Below are positions 52,618-60,691 of a stretch of 64,000 bases of DNA, piece by piece. The notes under the pieces are model-generated. The model did no database searches. It was given only the letters and a program-made list of their open reading frames with translations, and had not been told where the DNA came from. Source of the stretch: Nonlabens spongiae (GTDB taxonomy: Bacteria > Bacteroidota > Bacteroidia > Flavobacteriales > Flavobacteriaceae); assembly GCF_002117125.1 (NCBI RefSeq), contig NZ_CP019344.1, positions 806,001 through 870,000 on the forward strand, read 5' to 3'. Within the stretch, counting starts at the first letter, position 1, and every line of letters begins with the position of its first letter. Both the position numbers and the translations under genes were made by a program.

Positions 52618-53910
52618 ATGACAAAAAGCTTATTATCACCTTTTCAAAAATTTGTAAAAATAGAATCCCTAAGTGGGATTCTACTTTTAGGAGCCACAAT
52701 CATTGCTCTTATCTGGGCAAACTCACCCTATGCAAGTAACTATCAGGCTATCTGGAATTATGAGCTGGGTATCACTACTCAGAGTTTTAAATTCACAAAA
52801 CCGCTCATACTTTGGATTAATGATGGATTAATGGCCATTTTCTTTTTTCTCATAGGGTTAGAAATAAAGAGGGAAGTTTTAATAGGAGAACTAAATACTG
52901 TAAAAAAATTAGCCTTTCCATTGTTTGGAGCCATCGGTGGAATGATCATCCCTATTGCTTTATTTTTTATCATCAATCAAAATCCAGAAACTCGAGATGG
53001 CTGGGGGATCTCAATGGCAACAGATATAGCGTTCTCACTTGCCGTATTAAATGCTTTGGGAAAACGTGTACCACTTAATTTAAAGATTTTCCTCACTGCC
53101 TTTGCAATTGTAGATGATTTAGGAGCTGTTATGGTCATTGCTCTATTCTATAGCGGTACGATTAATTTGGTTCTACTTGTAATCGCTTTGGGTATTTTAG
53201 CATTATTATATATTCTCGCCGCACGCCAATATTTTTCAAAATTTGTACTCTTAACATCAGGAGTAGTCGTTTGGTTTCTATTTCTAAATGCAGGAATTCA
53301 TCCCACAATTGCTGGTATATTATTAGCATTCTCGGTACCAGTGAGACAAAAAATGGTTACTGATGATTTTATAAAATCTCTAGGTAACATTTACAACGAC
53401 TTTAAAAAAGCTCGTATTCTCAAAAAACCTATACTTTCCCAACAACAGCTAACCCAACTCAATAATTTGGATGAAACCACAGACCAATTTCGTTCACCTT
53501 TGCAAAGTTTAGAACATGATTTGCACGGTTGGGTGGCCTATTGCATTATCCCCATATTTGCGTTGGCAAACGCAGGGATTTCCATAAACGGTCTCGCCTC
53601 ATTGGATACCTCTCTCGTAGTGACCATAGCCATTGCCCTAGTGCTAGGAAAAGGCATAGGTGTAAGTGGAATTGTTTTAATTGCTCAAAAGTTGAAATGG
53701 ATCACGATACCTGATGACATTAAAAAAAGGCAGATTATTGGGGTTTCCTTTCTTGCTGGCATAGGTTTTACAATGGCCATATTTATCGGTAATTTAGCTT
53801 TTACCTCATCTGTTTATTTAAACTCTGCAAAAATAGGAATCCTCATAGGGTCAATAATAGCGGCAGTCATCGGCTTTATTATTCTACGTCAAATGCCTAA
53901 AATTAATTAA
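52618..53910 (+). CDS. nhaA: Na+/H+ antiporter NhaA
   Basis: A 430-residue inner-membrane antiporter that swaps Na+ for H+ at alkaline pH. NhaA marks are FFLIGLEIKREVLIGEL, GWGISMATDIAFSLAVLNAL, LKIFLTAFAIVDDLGAVMVI (the Asp pair of the ion site) and SFLAGIGFTMAIFIGNLAFT. A charged loop (residues 255-300) is longer than in E. coli NhaA, as is common in Bacteroidota. It is part of the stress segment and no palindrome lies in it. Confidence 0.95.
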   Translation: MTKSLLSPFQKFVKIESLSGILLLGATIIALIWANSPYASNYQAIWNYELGITTQSFKFTKPLILWINDGLMAIFFFLIGLEIKREVLIGELNTVKKLAFPLFGAIGGMIIPIALFFIINQNPETRDGWGISMATDIAFSLAVLNALGKRVPLNLKIFLTAFAIVDDLGAVMVIALFYSGTINLVLLVIALGILALLYILAARQYFSKFVLLTSGVVVWFLFLNAGIHPTIAGILLAFSVPVRQKMVTDDFIKSLGNIYNDFKKARILKKPILSQQQLTQLNNLDETTDQFRSPLQSLEHDLHGWVAYCIIPIFALANAGISINGLASLDTSLVVTIAIALVLGKGIGVSGIVLIAQKLKWITIPDDIKKRQIIGVSFLAGIGFTMAIFIGNLAFTSSVYLNSAKIGILIGSIIAAVIGFIILRQMPKIN

Positions 53911-53939
53911 TTTGTGAACTAGAAAGTCGAGCATTATAA

Positions 53940-55034
53940 ATGAAATCTGAAGAAATAAATACTACTGAAGCGGCTTTAAAAGAGCGTATAAAAGAGCTTA
54001 CCTGTCTTTATGAGGTATCTTCTATAATTTCAAATGCGGCGATGGGACAAATTCAGGAAAGCCTCAACGCGATTGCATACAGTCTTAAAAAAGGATTTCA
54101 ATTCCCTGAACAAACAGAGATTTATATTAATACCTCTATTTGTTCAGCACATACGGGCAGCACTAGTGAGATGATGAATATTGAATCAAAAATTCAGGTG
54201 TTCAATAAACCAGATGGTAGTATTATAGCATCTTTGAATGATGATAAGAGTTCATTCTTAAAAGAAGAAAAACAACTGCTGGATAATGTTGCGCTTAAAG
54301 TAGGGAATCTATTGGAGCGACTTGAAATCAAAGAAAATGAAACGTTACTCAAACGACAAATGGAACGCACAGACCGTTTGGGAATTCTCGGCGAGATAAC
54401 AGCAGGAATTGCTCACGAGCTTAATACACCTCTAGCAAATATTTTGGGCTTTTCAGAATTGCTGAAAGATGAACTTAAAGACAATAAAACCGCTTCAGAG
54501 GACTTAGATAAAATCATAAAAAATGCTATCTTCTCACGTGAGGTAGTAAAGAAATTACTCTTTTTTTCTTGTGAAATGCCACAAGAAATGAAACAGGTAA
54601 ATCTGGTAGAAAGTATTAAGAGTTCGCTTTCATTACTAGATGCGTCCTTTAAAAAAGCACAGGTTAAATACCTTGTCAAGATAGAAGATGAAGAGCTCAT
54701 TGTGAGAGCAGATAAAATCCAGCTCACACAGATTATCTTTAATCTCATTATCAATGCCATTTACTTTTCGCCCATAAATGGTCTAGTCACAATCAGCGCG
54801 AGAGAATCTAAAGGATATATCACCTTTCAGATAATAGATGAAGGAAAGGGTCTGACAGATGAAGCTCTTGAAAAGGTTTTTCAGCCTTTCTTTACTACAA
54901 AACCTACAGGAGACGGCACTGGCTTAGGATTGAGCGTTGTACACGGTATAGTCGCCAGTCATAAAGGAACCATCACAGTAGAAAATAACAAAAACAAAGG
55001 CGCAACATTTAGTGTAAGCCTACCTAAATCATAA
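53940..55034 (+). CDS. Soluble histidine kinase of an NtrB/NtrC-type pair
   Basis: A 364-residue kinase without transmembrane segments. Residues 1-120 form a GAF-like or helical sensor (EIYINTSICSAHTGS; KEEKQLLDNVALKVGNLLER). The phospho-accepting H box is AGIAHELNTPLANILGFSEL. The ATP-binding domain shows the N box LIINAIYFSP, DEGKGL and GDGTGLGLSVVHGIV. The next gene is its response regulator, 8 bases on. The input may come from the membrane helix protein at 51839 or from a cytosolic signal. Confidence 0.9.
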   Translation: MKSEEINTTEAALKERIKELTCLYEVSSIISNAAMGQIQESLNAIAYSLKKGFQFPEQTEIYINTSICSAHTGSTSEMMNIESKIQVFNKPDGSIIASLNDDKSSFLKEEKQLLDNVALKVGNLLERLEIKENETLLKRQMERTDRLGILGEITAGIAHELNTPLANILGFSELLKDELKDNKTASEDLDKIIKNAIFSREVVKKLLFFSCEMPQEMKQVNLVESIKSSLSLLDASFKKAQVKYLVKIEDEELIVRADKIQLTQIIFNLIINAIYFSPINGLVTISARESKGYITFQIIDEGKGLTDEALEKVFQPFFTTKPTGDGTGLGLSVVHGIVASHKGTITVENNKNKGATFSVSLPKS

Positions 55035-55042
55035 ATGTAGTA

Positions 55043-56374
55043 ATGCAGCTCAGGAAAGAAAACATTTTAATAGTAGATGACGACATTAATATTTTAGAAT
55101 TATTGCAACGTCATCTACAATCGTGGAAATACCACACTTATAAAGCTGTATCAGTTAAGGAAGCCGTACAAATATTGCGCGATACAAATATAGATCTACT
55201 TATTACAGATCTAAAGATGCCTGAAATAGATGGTACTGAGCTTATCAAATTTGTTTCAGAACATTATCCCAATTTACCCAAACTGGTAGTAACCGGTTAT
55301 CCATCCATACAAGATTCTCTTAACGCAATAAAATCTGGCGTTGCAGATTATTTGACCAAACCATTTACCAAAAATGAGCTAAAAGAAGCTATTGATAAGT
55401 GCCTAGATAGGATAGAAAACCTTTCTGGTTACGCTTTCGCGAAAGCGGAAACAAAAAAGGACACTGCTTATGGTGAGATTATAGGAATCTCAGAAAAGAT
55501 AAATGACGTTATACAAATCATAGAGCGTGTAAAAGATAATAAGGCTACCATTTTCATTAAAGGTGAAAGCGGGACAGGAAAAGAACTCGTGGCACGAGCC
55601 ATACATTATCAGGGTAAGTTTTCCCGTGCGCCGTTCATTGCCGTAAATTGTGGTGGTATCCCAGAAAACCTTTTAGAGGCAGAATTATTTGGTTACACAA
55701 AAGGTGCTTTTACAGGAGCAGAAAAAAACCGTGATGGATTTTTTCAGGCTGCCAGTGGTGGCACCATCTTCCTCGACGAGATAGGGAATGCCTCAAAAGC
55801 CGTACAAACGCGATTATTACGTGTGTTGCAAGAAAAAGAAGTCGTAAAGGTAGGCGCACAAAAAGCAGATAAAATCGATGTGCGCATTATTGCCGCTACA
55901 AACAGTAATCTCAAGGAGATGATTAAAAAAGATAGCTTTAGGGAAGATCTTTTTTATCGTCTCACGGTGGTAGAAATAGAAGTGGCACCTTTAAGAGAGC
56001 GCAAGGAAGATATACCATTACTTGTCGATAAATTTTTATTCAAATATGGTGTGGAATACAAGGACCGATTTATAAAAATAAGCCCAGAAGCAATGGCGGT
56101 CTTAAAAAGATATGAGTGGCCAGGAAATATAAGAGAACTAGAAAATGTAGTACAACGAGCCGTAATTATGAGCGATAAGTGTATTGAAATAGAACACTTG
56201 CCCCATAATTTAAAGTTCAATATTGACTTTCCAGAAAGTGAACTACAACCCCTAAAGGTCATTGAGAAAAAGTATATTCAAAAAGTACTCAACGCGACCA
56301 ATAACAATAAAACCAGGGCCGCAGAAATTTTGGGAATTACACGTAAAACCCTTCGGCAGAAGTTGGAAAGCTAA
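55043..56374 (+). CDS. Sigma-54-dependent response regulator (NtrC family)
   Basis: A 443-residue activator: receiver domain (ILIVDDDINILELLQ, phospho-Asp in LLITDLKMPEIDG), an AAA+ domain with Walker A GESGTGKE, the sigma-54 contact loop GYTKGAFTGAEKN, and Walker B GGTIFLDEIGNA. The C-terminal Fis-type helix-turn-helix is NKTRAAEILGITRKTLRQKL. The palindrome at 55433 lies in the linker between receiver and AAA+ and reads YAFAKAE. A candidate sigma-54 promoter follows 137 bases after its stop. Confidence 0.95.
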   Translation: MQLRKENILIVDDDINILELLQRHLQSWKYHTYKAVSVKEAVQILRDTNIDLLITDLKMPEIDGTELIKFVSEHYPNLPKLVVTGYPSIQDSLNAIKSGVADYLTKPFTKNELKEAIDKCLDRIENLSGYAFAKAETKKDTAYGEIIGISEKINDVIQIIERVKDNKATIFIKGESGTGKELVARAIHYQGKFSRAPFIAVNCGGIPENLLEAELFGYTKGAFTGAEKNRDGFFQAASGGTIFLDEIGNASKAVQTRLLRVLQEKEVVKVGAQKADKIDVRIIAATNSNLKEMIKKDSFREDLFYRLTVVEIEVAPLRERKEDIPLLVDKFLFKYGVEYKDRFIKISPEAMAVLKRYEWPGNIRELENVVQRAVIMSDKCIEIEHLPHNLKFNIDFPESELQPLKVIEKKYIQKVLNATNNNKTRAAEILGITRKTLRQKLES

Positions 56375-56456
56375 TCTTCCATACCGCATCCTTTCTACCC
56401 GACTGGTTAAATAGTACCCGCATTCATTTTCTTCATCCGCTTTCGCGAAAGCGTGC

Positions 56457-56479
56457 AAACCCTTGCCACACAAGGGTTT
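56457..56479 (+). terminator. Terminator after the response regulator
   Basis: AAACCCTTG and CAAGGGTTT form a perfect 9-bp stem with a 5-base loop, followed by a T-rich stretch. A perfect palindrome copy ends just before it (56439-56453). Confidence 0.65.
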
Positions 56480-56510
56480 ATTCATTTTTGATCTTTTTTG
56501 GCACAACCAG

Positions 56511-56525
56511 TGGCACATACATTGA
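56511..56525 (+). promoter_or_regulatory. Candidate sigma-54 promoter
   Basis: TGGCAC, five bases, TTGA matches the -24/-12 pattern TGGCAC-N5-TTGC with one change. It lies directly downstream of a GAFTGA-type activator gene and reads toward a short ORF and gdhA. Confidence 0.5.
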
Positions 56526-56564
56526 CTTAATAGAGAAAAATAAATTGATGTTTTATGAAACCAT

Positions 56565-56699
56565 ATGCCTTCAATATATACCCCACTTGCAGTCATCGTA
56601 GGTCGTGCGTATTACCAGCTCACAAAAACCAAGTTTGGTCTGGTAGTGAGCACTAAGAAAGCAGTCCTATTCAAGAAGATCGATCTAGTTTTAAAATAA
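56565..56699 (+). CDS. Possible 44-residue protein behind the sigma-54 promoter
   Basis: An ORF starting MPSIYTPLAVIVGRAYYQLT and ending KKAVLFKKIDLVLK, 40 bases after the candidate promoter. It is basic and partly hydrophobic. I do not recognise it and cannot exclude a chance ORF. The remaining gap to gdhA (56700-57053) shows no other gene. Confidence 0.3.
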   Translation: MPSIYTPLAVIVGRAYYQLTKTKFGLVVSTKKAVLFKKIDLVLK

Positions 56700-57053
56700 T
56701 AAAAAAAGCAAAACAGCCAGAAGCAGTATTGGCATGAACCAAAATTACAAGTTATGTTATTTAATCTCATTCATATTATCACAGCTACGCAGAAAATAGC
56801 AAATGGTCAACCAAGTTTTGAAACCGTAAAAAACAGCCCCTTTTAAATATTCAAATAAAAGCCGTCCAAGAACCAGGAAACTGAGTACCAATCTCTTTTA
56901 ATATTGTTAACACTGAATAAATTGAATTTTAGTGGAATAGTTAAGGCTTCGACTCATCAAAAGCCTATTGGCATACATAGAAGTAATTATATCAAATAGA
57001 AGTATAACGAAAGGAGCACTACAAACCGCCTCTTTAAATAACTATAAAATACT

Positions 57054-58358
57054 ATGGCAACAATGACAGTAACACCTAAAAATAAACCAAAAAAAGTCGC
57101 TCTCAAAGGGATGATGGAAAACGTGATGGAGCAGTTTAATAGTGCTTCAGACCAGATAGAACTCCATCCCAATATTAGAAAAATACTTGCGATAACTAAC
57201 AATGAAATCGTAGTCAACTTTCCTGTAAAAATGGATGACGGCACGGTCGAGATCTTTACAGGATACCGTGTACAGCACAATAATGCATTAGGCCCCTACA
57301 AAGGAGGGTTACGATACCATCCAACCGTAGATATCGATGCAGCGCGTGCACTTGCTATGTGGATGACCTGGAAGACTTCACTTGCAGGATTGCCTTATGG
57401 TGGTGGCAAAGGAGGTATAAAGCTTGATCCCTCAAAATACTCACAAGCAGAACTGGAACGCATCACACGCAGGTTCACATTTGCTCTGGCAGATAACATA
57501 GGTCCAGAGCACGATATCCCTGCGCCAGATGTAAACACCAATAGCCAAACAATGGCCTGGATGGCAGATACCTATATGAGTACGCGACCACCAGCAGAAC
57601 GTACGGCAAACCAACACGTTGTCACAGGAAAGCCTGAAGGTAGCGGCGGTCTTGAAGGTCGTGATCGTGCCACGGGATACGGTGTATTCTTGAATATCAA
57701 ATTCTGGGCAGAAAAGAAAAATGAATCCTTAAAGGGCAAGAAGTTTATTGTTCAAGGGTTTGGAAACGTAGGCTATTGGGCATCGCATTTCTTGGAAAAA
57801 GAAGGCGCAAAATTAGTGGCCGTACAGGATGCTTCTGGAAGCATACGCAATGCAAATGGGCTTAAAGTAGCTGATGTTTTCAACTATGCACAAATCAATG
57901 ATGGTAGAATCTTAGGTTTTCCAGAAGCATTTGATTTAGATGATGAAAATTTCTTCTCTACCGAATGTGACATTTGTATCCCTGCAGCGCTTGGAAACCA
58001 GATCACGGTAGAAAATGCACCTAATATAAAAGCACAACTTATTGCCGAGGGCGCTAATGGCCCGACTAACGTAGATGGTGAGAAGATTTTATTAGACCGC
58101 GGTATAACAATTATACCTGACATTCTGTGTAATTCAGGTGGTGTGATTGCCAGCTATTTTGAGTGGTTGCAAAACCGTAATGGAGAAATCTGGAACCTGG
58201 ACGATGTAATGACTAAGCTTGATAAAAAAATGAAGCACTCGTTTGATCGGGTTTGCGCTTTCGCGAAAGCGGAATCCACAGACTTAAGAACCGCTGCATT
58301 CTGTCTCGCTATACAGCGCATTGAAAAAGCATACATACAACGTGGCATATTCCCTTAA
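57054..58358 (+). CDS. gdhA: Glutamate dehydrogenase
   Basis: A 434-residue enzyme converting glutamate to 2-oxoglutarate and ammonia, or the reverse. The family pattern is complete: GGLRYHPTVDIDAARALAMW, GLPYGGGKGGIKLDPSKYSQ, the dinucleotide fold FIVQGFGNVGYWASHFLEKE, AEGANGPTNVDGEKIL and ILCNSGGVIASYFEWLQN. The palindrome at 58257 reads CAFAKAES in the last helix region. The GAHNALGPYKGG-like start (VQHNNALGPYKGGLRY) fits the hexameric group. In this cassette it may serve nitrogen or osmotic balance. Confidence 0.95.
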   Translation: MATMTVTPKNKPKKVALKGMMENVMEQFNSASDQIELHPNIRKILAITNNEIVVNFPVKMDDGTVEIFTGYRVQHNNALGPYKGGLRYHPTVDIDAARALAMWMTWKTSLAGLPYGGGKGGIKLDPSKYSQAELERITRRFTFALADNIGPEHDIPAPDVNTNSQTMAWMADTYMSTRPPAERTANQHVVTGKPEGSGGLEGRDRATGYGVFLNIKFWAEKKNESLKGKKFIVQGFGNVGYWASHFLEKEGAKLVAVQDASGSIRNANGLKVADVFNYAQINDGRILGFPEAFDLDDENFFSTECDICIPAALGNQITVENAPNIKAQLIAEGANGPTNVDGEKILLDRGITIIPDILCNSGGVIASYFEWLQNRNGEIWNLDDVMTKLDKKMKHSFDRVCAFAKAESTDLRTAAFCLAIQRIEKAYIQRGIFP

Positions 58359-58467
58359 AAAAATAAATAGATAGCAGCGAGTGATATGTACATTTAGGTT
58401 GGTTTTAAATATAAAAAGCTTGACCTCTCTGTTTATATCATCATGTATAACCATAATAGATAGAGCT

Positions 58468-58887
58468 ATGAAATACGGAAGTTTAATTGTAGAAAAGAAA
58501 GAGTATGTATTCTTAAAACGCATAATCAATATTTCAGGATATGTAGAAGATATTGAAACACAAAAATCGCTACGAAGACTTAACGATGAACTTAAAACTG
58601 CACAAGTAGTTGACGAGTGGGATATGCCAGAGGATGTTATTCGTTTTAATAGTAGAATAAAAGTGGCATCAGATCAAGGTTGGGAAAAGAATGTTCAGGT
58701 TGTAATCCCAGAAGATAAGGATTTGCAGCAAGATAAAATATCCATTCTAACTCCTATGGGTGCAGCTTTGTTCGGATACTCCGAAGCAGATGTTATAGAA
58801 TGGAGATTCCCTTCTGGAGAACAACACCTTACGATAAAAGAGGTGATGCAAGATGAACTAAATGATAAAATTGAAGTAATCATTTAA
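58468..58887 (+). CDS. GreA/Rnk-like RNA polymerase-interacting protein
   Basis: A 139-residue protein; the start at MKYGSLIVEKKEYVFLKRI is chosen over an in-frame start 87 bases upstream that adds a non-conserved hydrophobic tail. The C-terminal half is a GreA/GreB C-terminal domain: VVIPEDKDLQQDKISILTPM then ALFGYSEADVIEWRFPSGEQ. The N-terminal half is short, as in Rnk, so it probably lacks transcript-cleavage activity. Such factors bind the RNA polymerase secondary channel. It follows gdhA by about 110 bases. Confidence 0.83.
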   Translation: MKYGSLIVEKKEYVFLKRIINISGYVEDIETQKSLRRLNDELKTAQVVDEWDMPEDVIRFNSRIKVASDQGWEKNVQVVIPEDKDLQQDKISILTPMGAALFGYSEADVIEWRFPSGEQHLTIKEVMQDELNDKIEVII

Positions 58888-58896
58888 ATAGAAAAT

Positions 58897-59322
58897 ATGG
58901 AAACGATAAATGTAGAAATACACACCCACGACAACGAGGTTGATATAGCACATAAAATCAATGCTATGGAGTTACAGAACTGGATAAACCATCTTAATTA
59001 CATTAAGAGCGAGGTGAGTAATCTTATTGTTTTTTACAATGTAAAATCCTCAGAAAATCGTCTAGAACAAGAGCGTTTGACTCAAAGATTTGAGATGATA
59101 CAAGTAGATAACGAAGTGATTCTAGCCCAGCTTAACAAGTTCAAAGCTTCAAGAGATGCCATTGATGAATGTGACAATATGCAATGTGATATGACTTTCA
59201 TACAAGAGCACGAGACCTGCCGAAGGATGTATCTCTTTCATATAGATAAGTATAGAAAATTAAAGGATACATTTTTTGCTGCACTTAGAAGCAAAATGGA
59301 AGAACTAGCAAAGTATGCTTAA
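58897..59322 (+). CDS. Helical protein of unknown function (stress cassette, 1)
   Basis: A 141-residue, largely helical and coiled-coil-prone protein (INHLNYIKSEVSNLIVFYNV; ENRLEQERLTQRFEMIQVDN) with CDNMQCD and ETCRR Cys positions. No signal peptide. It starts 9 bases after the GreA-like gene and overlaps the next ORF by 8 bases, so these are co-expressed. I do not recognise a family. Confidence 0.6.
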   Translation: METINVEIHTHDNEVDIAHKINAMELQNWINHLNYIKSEVSNLIVFYNVKSSENRLEQERLTQRFEMIQVDNEVILAQLNKFKASRDAIDECDNMQCDMTFIQEHETCRRMYLFHIDKYRKLKDTFFAALRSKMEELAKYA

Positions 59323-59572
59323 ATTCAAAGCATATTCAATGGAAGACCTTAAAACTTTGAAATTTGAAGCACAAAAATGTTTAAATGCCAGTTTGAGTCA
59401 TATGTCTACAAATGACCGCGTCGCAGCATCGCGGGAGGCAAATAGATTTGTTCTGGCTTTAAATAAAATTTACAAAAAATCAAATTTTCAGGCTATTATG
59501 GATTTACTGAAGGAACTCACAATTAAAAAACGAAAAATTGAAGTTAGAATGAAAGGTAGAATGAGTGCTTAG
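59315..59572 (+). CDS. Small basic helical protein of unknown function (stress cassette, 2)
   Basis: An 85-residue, Lys-rich helical protein (KCLNASLSHMSTNDRVAASR; LLKELTIKKRKIEVRMKGRM). It starts inside the end of the preceding gene; MEDLKTLKFEA at 59339 is an alternative start that avoids the overlap. No recognised family. Confidence 0.5.
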   Translation: MLKFKAYSMEDLKTLKFEAQKCLNASLSHMSTNDRVAASREANRFVLALNKIYKKSNFQAIMDLLKELTIKKRKIEVRMKGRMSA

Positions 59573-59630
59573 CCACACCACACACCTCAATTAAAGACTT
59601 TGTATTTAGCTAAAATAAATCTGACGCAAA

Positions 59631-60020
59631 TTGAATTCCGTTCACTCACAAAAAGTCGATGATTATCGTCGTCTGGCCATTAAAAAAGACCTCATTGAAC
59701 TAGGTGTATGGACAGATAGTGTAGAAAATATTAATACTGAAATAGAACAATTAAAAAGTATAGCCAACCACTTATTACAGGATACTGTCATTTCTCAAAA
59801 TCTACTCGGTTTCAGAAGGAAAAACACATTGATGATGGGGATGCTATGCAAGTATGAACAAGAGCTAAAAAAAGAATACGAATTCGGTAAGCAGGAATAT
59901 GACATAAGCAGAGCTAAGGAACACGAAAAACGAAGAGTTCGCTACATTCATCTTATTAATGAATTTAATGAATTAAAGTATATAATTTATAATCAACTCT
60001 CTAAGTTTAGAAGGAGTTAA
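59631..60020 (+). CDS. Helical protein of unknown function (stress cassette, 3)
   Basis: A 129-residue helical protein with TTG start. The pattern resembles the protein at 58897: two long amphipathic helices, a short break with LLGFRRKNTLMM, then EQELKKEYEFGKQEYDISRA and HEKRRVRYIHLINEF. This suggests paralogy in overall build rather than close identity. No signal peptide. It is the last gene inside the island. Confidence 0.5.
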   Translation: MNSVHSQKVDDYRRLAIKKDLIELGVWTDSVENINTEIEQLKSIANHLLQDTVISQNLLGFRRKNTLMMGMLCKYEQELKKEYEFGKQEYDISRAKEHEKRRVRYIHLINEFNELKYIIYNQLSKFRRS

Positions 60021-60294
60021 AATAGAACAGATGACAATAATTTTGACACCTATAGATAAATCATCAACTAGTGATACCGCGGTTGATTATCCCCTTAAGT
60101 CATTTTAAACATGAATCGTACTTTAAGAATATTTAGCATAACTATCATTAAACGTAAATCAGATTTTGGAGAAAACTTGACTTCAGGCAATGAAAAATTA
60201 TAGAGCTTGGGCCATTAGATAATTCATTAATAACATTGCGCTCTTACAGCATATCATAAAAAGGCTAAATCTACAGAGTTCTCAATATATTTGA
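60021..60294. other. Gap before the right island end
   Basis: AT-rich, with no ORF, RNA gene or clear hairpin that can be supported. Confidence 0.5.
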
Positions 60295-60560
60295 TCTAGA
60301 GAGGATTAGATTAATATCATCTTTCAAAAAGTTCGAACTTTGCCCTGTCGAGGTCACGACATTCAAGAAACCACGTTGCACTAGGGCGTGATTCTTTATT
60401 TACCGGAAAGACTGAGCGGTATCTCAAAGCTTTGAAATAAAATGAAGAACTAGGGCGATAGCCGGTAGCTTCTTATTTGCAACATTGAGCTTAATCAGGA
60501 TCGCTAATCTGTAAGGTCACTTGAATTAAAACCCTTTATGAAAATATAGGGTTTTGTGTT
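60295..60560. repeat. Direct repeat copy 2 with attR
   Basis: Counterpart of 51041-51300. It contains CCTGTCGAGGTCAC (60344-60357), identical to the tRNA-Arg end, then AACCACG and a matching CGTG-type hairpin, and a second weaker tail relic (CTGTAAGGTCAC, about 60512-60523). It lies between the last cassette gene and katG. Confidence 0.7.
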
Positions 60561-60628
60561 ATTAGCAAGAAACTTACTCATGATAACCAATCTTGTCAAA
60601 GTCGCTTTTATATATCTCCAACAAATAG

Positions 60629-60665
60629 AAAAACCCACAACATTATTGAATGTCGTGGGTTTTTC
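60629..60665. terminator. katG terminator, symmetrical
   Basis: AAAAACCCACAACATT and AATGTCGTGGGTTTTT form a 16-bp stem with one mismatch around a 4-base loop, with A and T runs on both sides, just after the katG stop codon. Confidence 0.88.
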
Positions 60666-60691
60666 CTTCAAATTGAGAAGTCTAAAACTTC

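Larger units (their letters stand above)
25046..60357. mobile_element. Integrated genomic island at tRNA-Arg (metal resistance plus stress cassette)
   Basis: The left end is the tRNA-Arg 3' end. A tyrosine recombinase starts 230 bp inside. The right end is a 14-base exact copy of CCTGTCGAGGTCAC at 60344-60357, followed by a terminator-like AACCACG hairpin as at the left end. All of the metal-resistance genes lie inside. A diverged third copy near 51076 divides the island into 26 kb and 9 kb parts. No relaxase, type IV secretion or replication genes were seen, so any transfer would need help from elsewhere. Confidence 0.75.

Noticed and set aside
25290-60020. Classification of the island as a conjugative element (ICE)
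   Set aside because: No relaxase, coupling protein or Tra genes were found between the att sites, so only an integrative island is supported.
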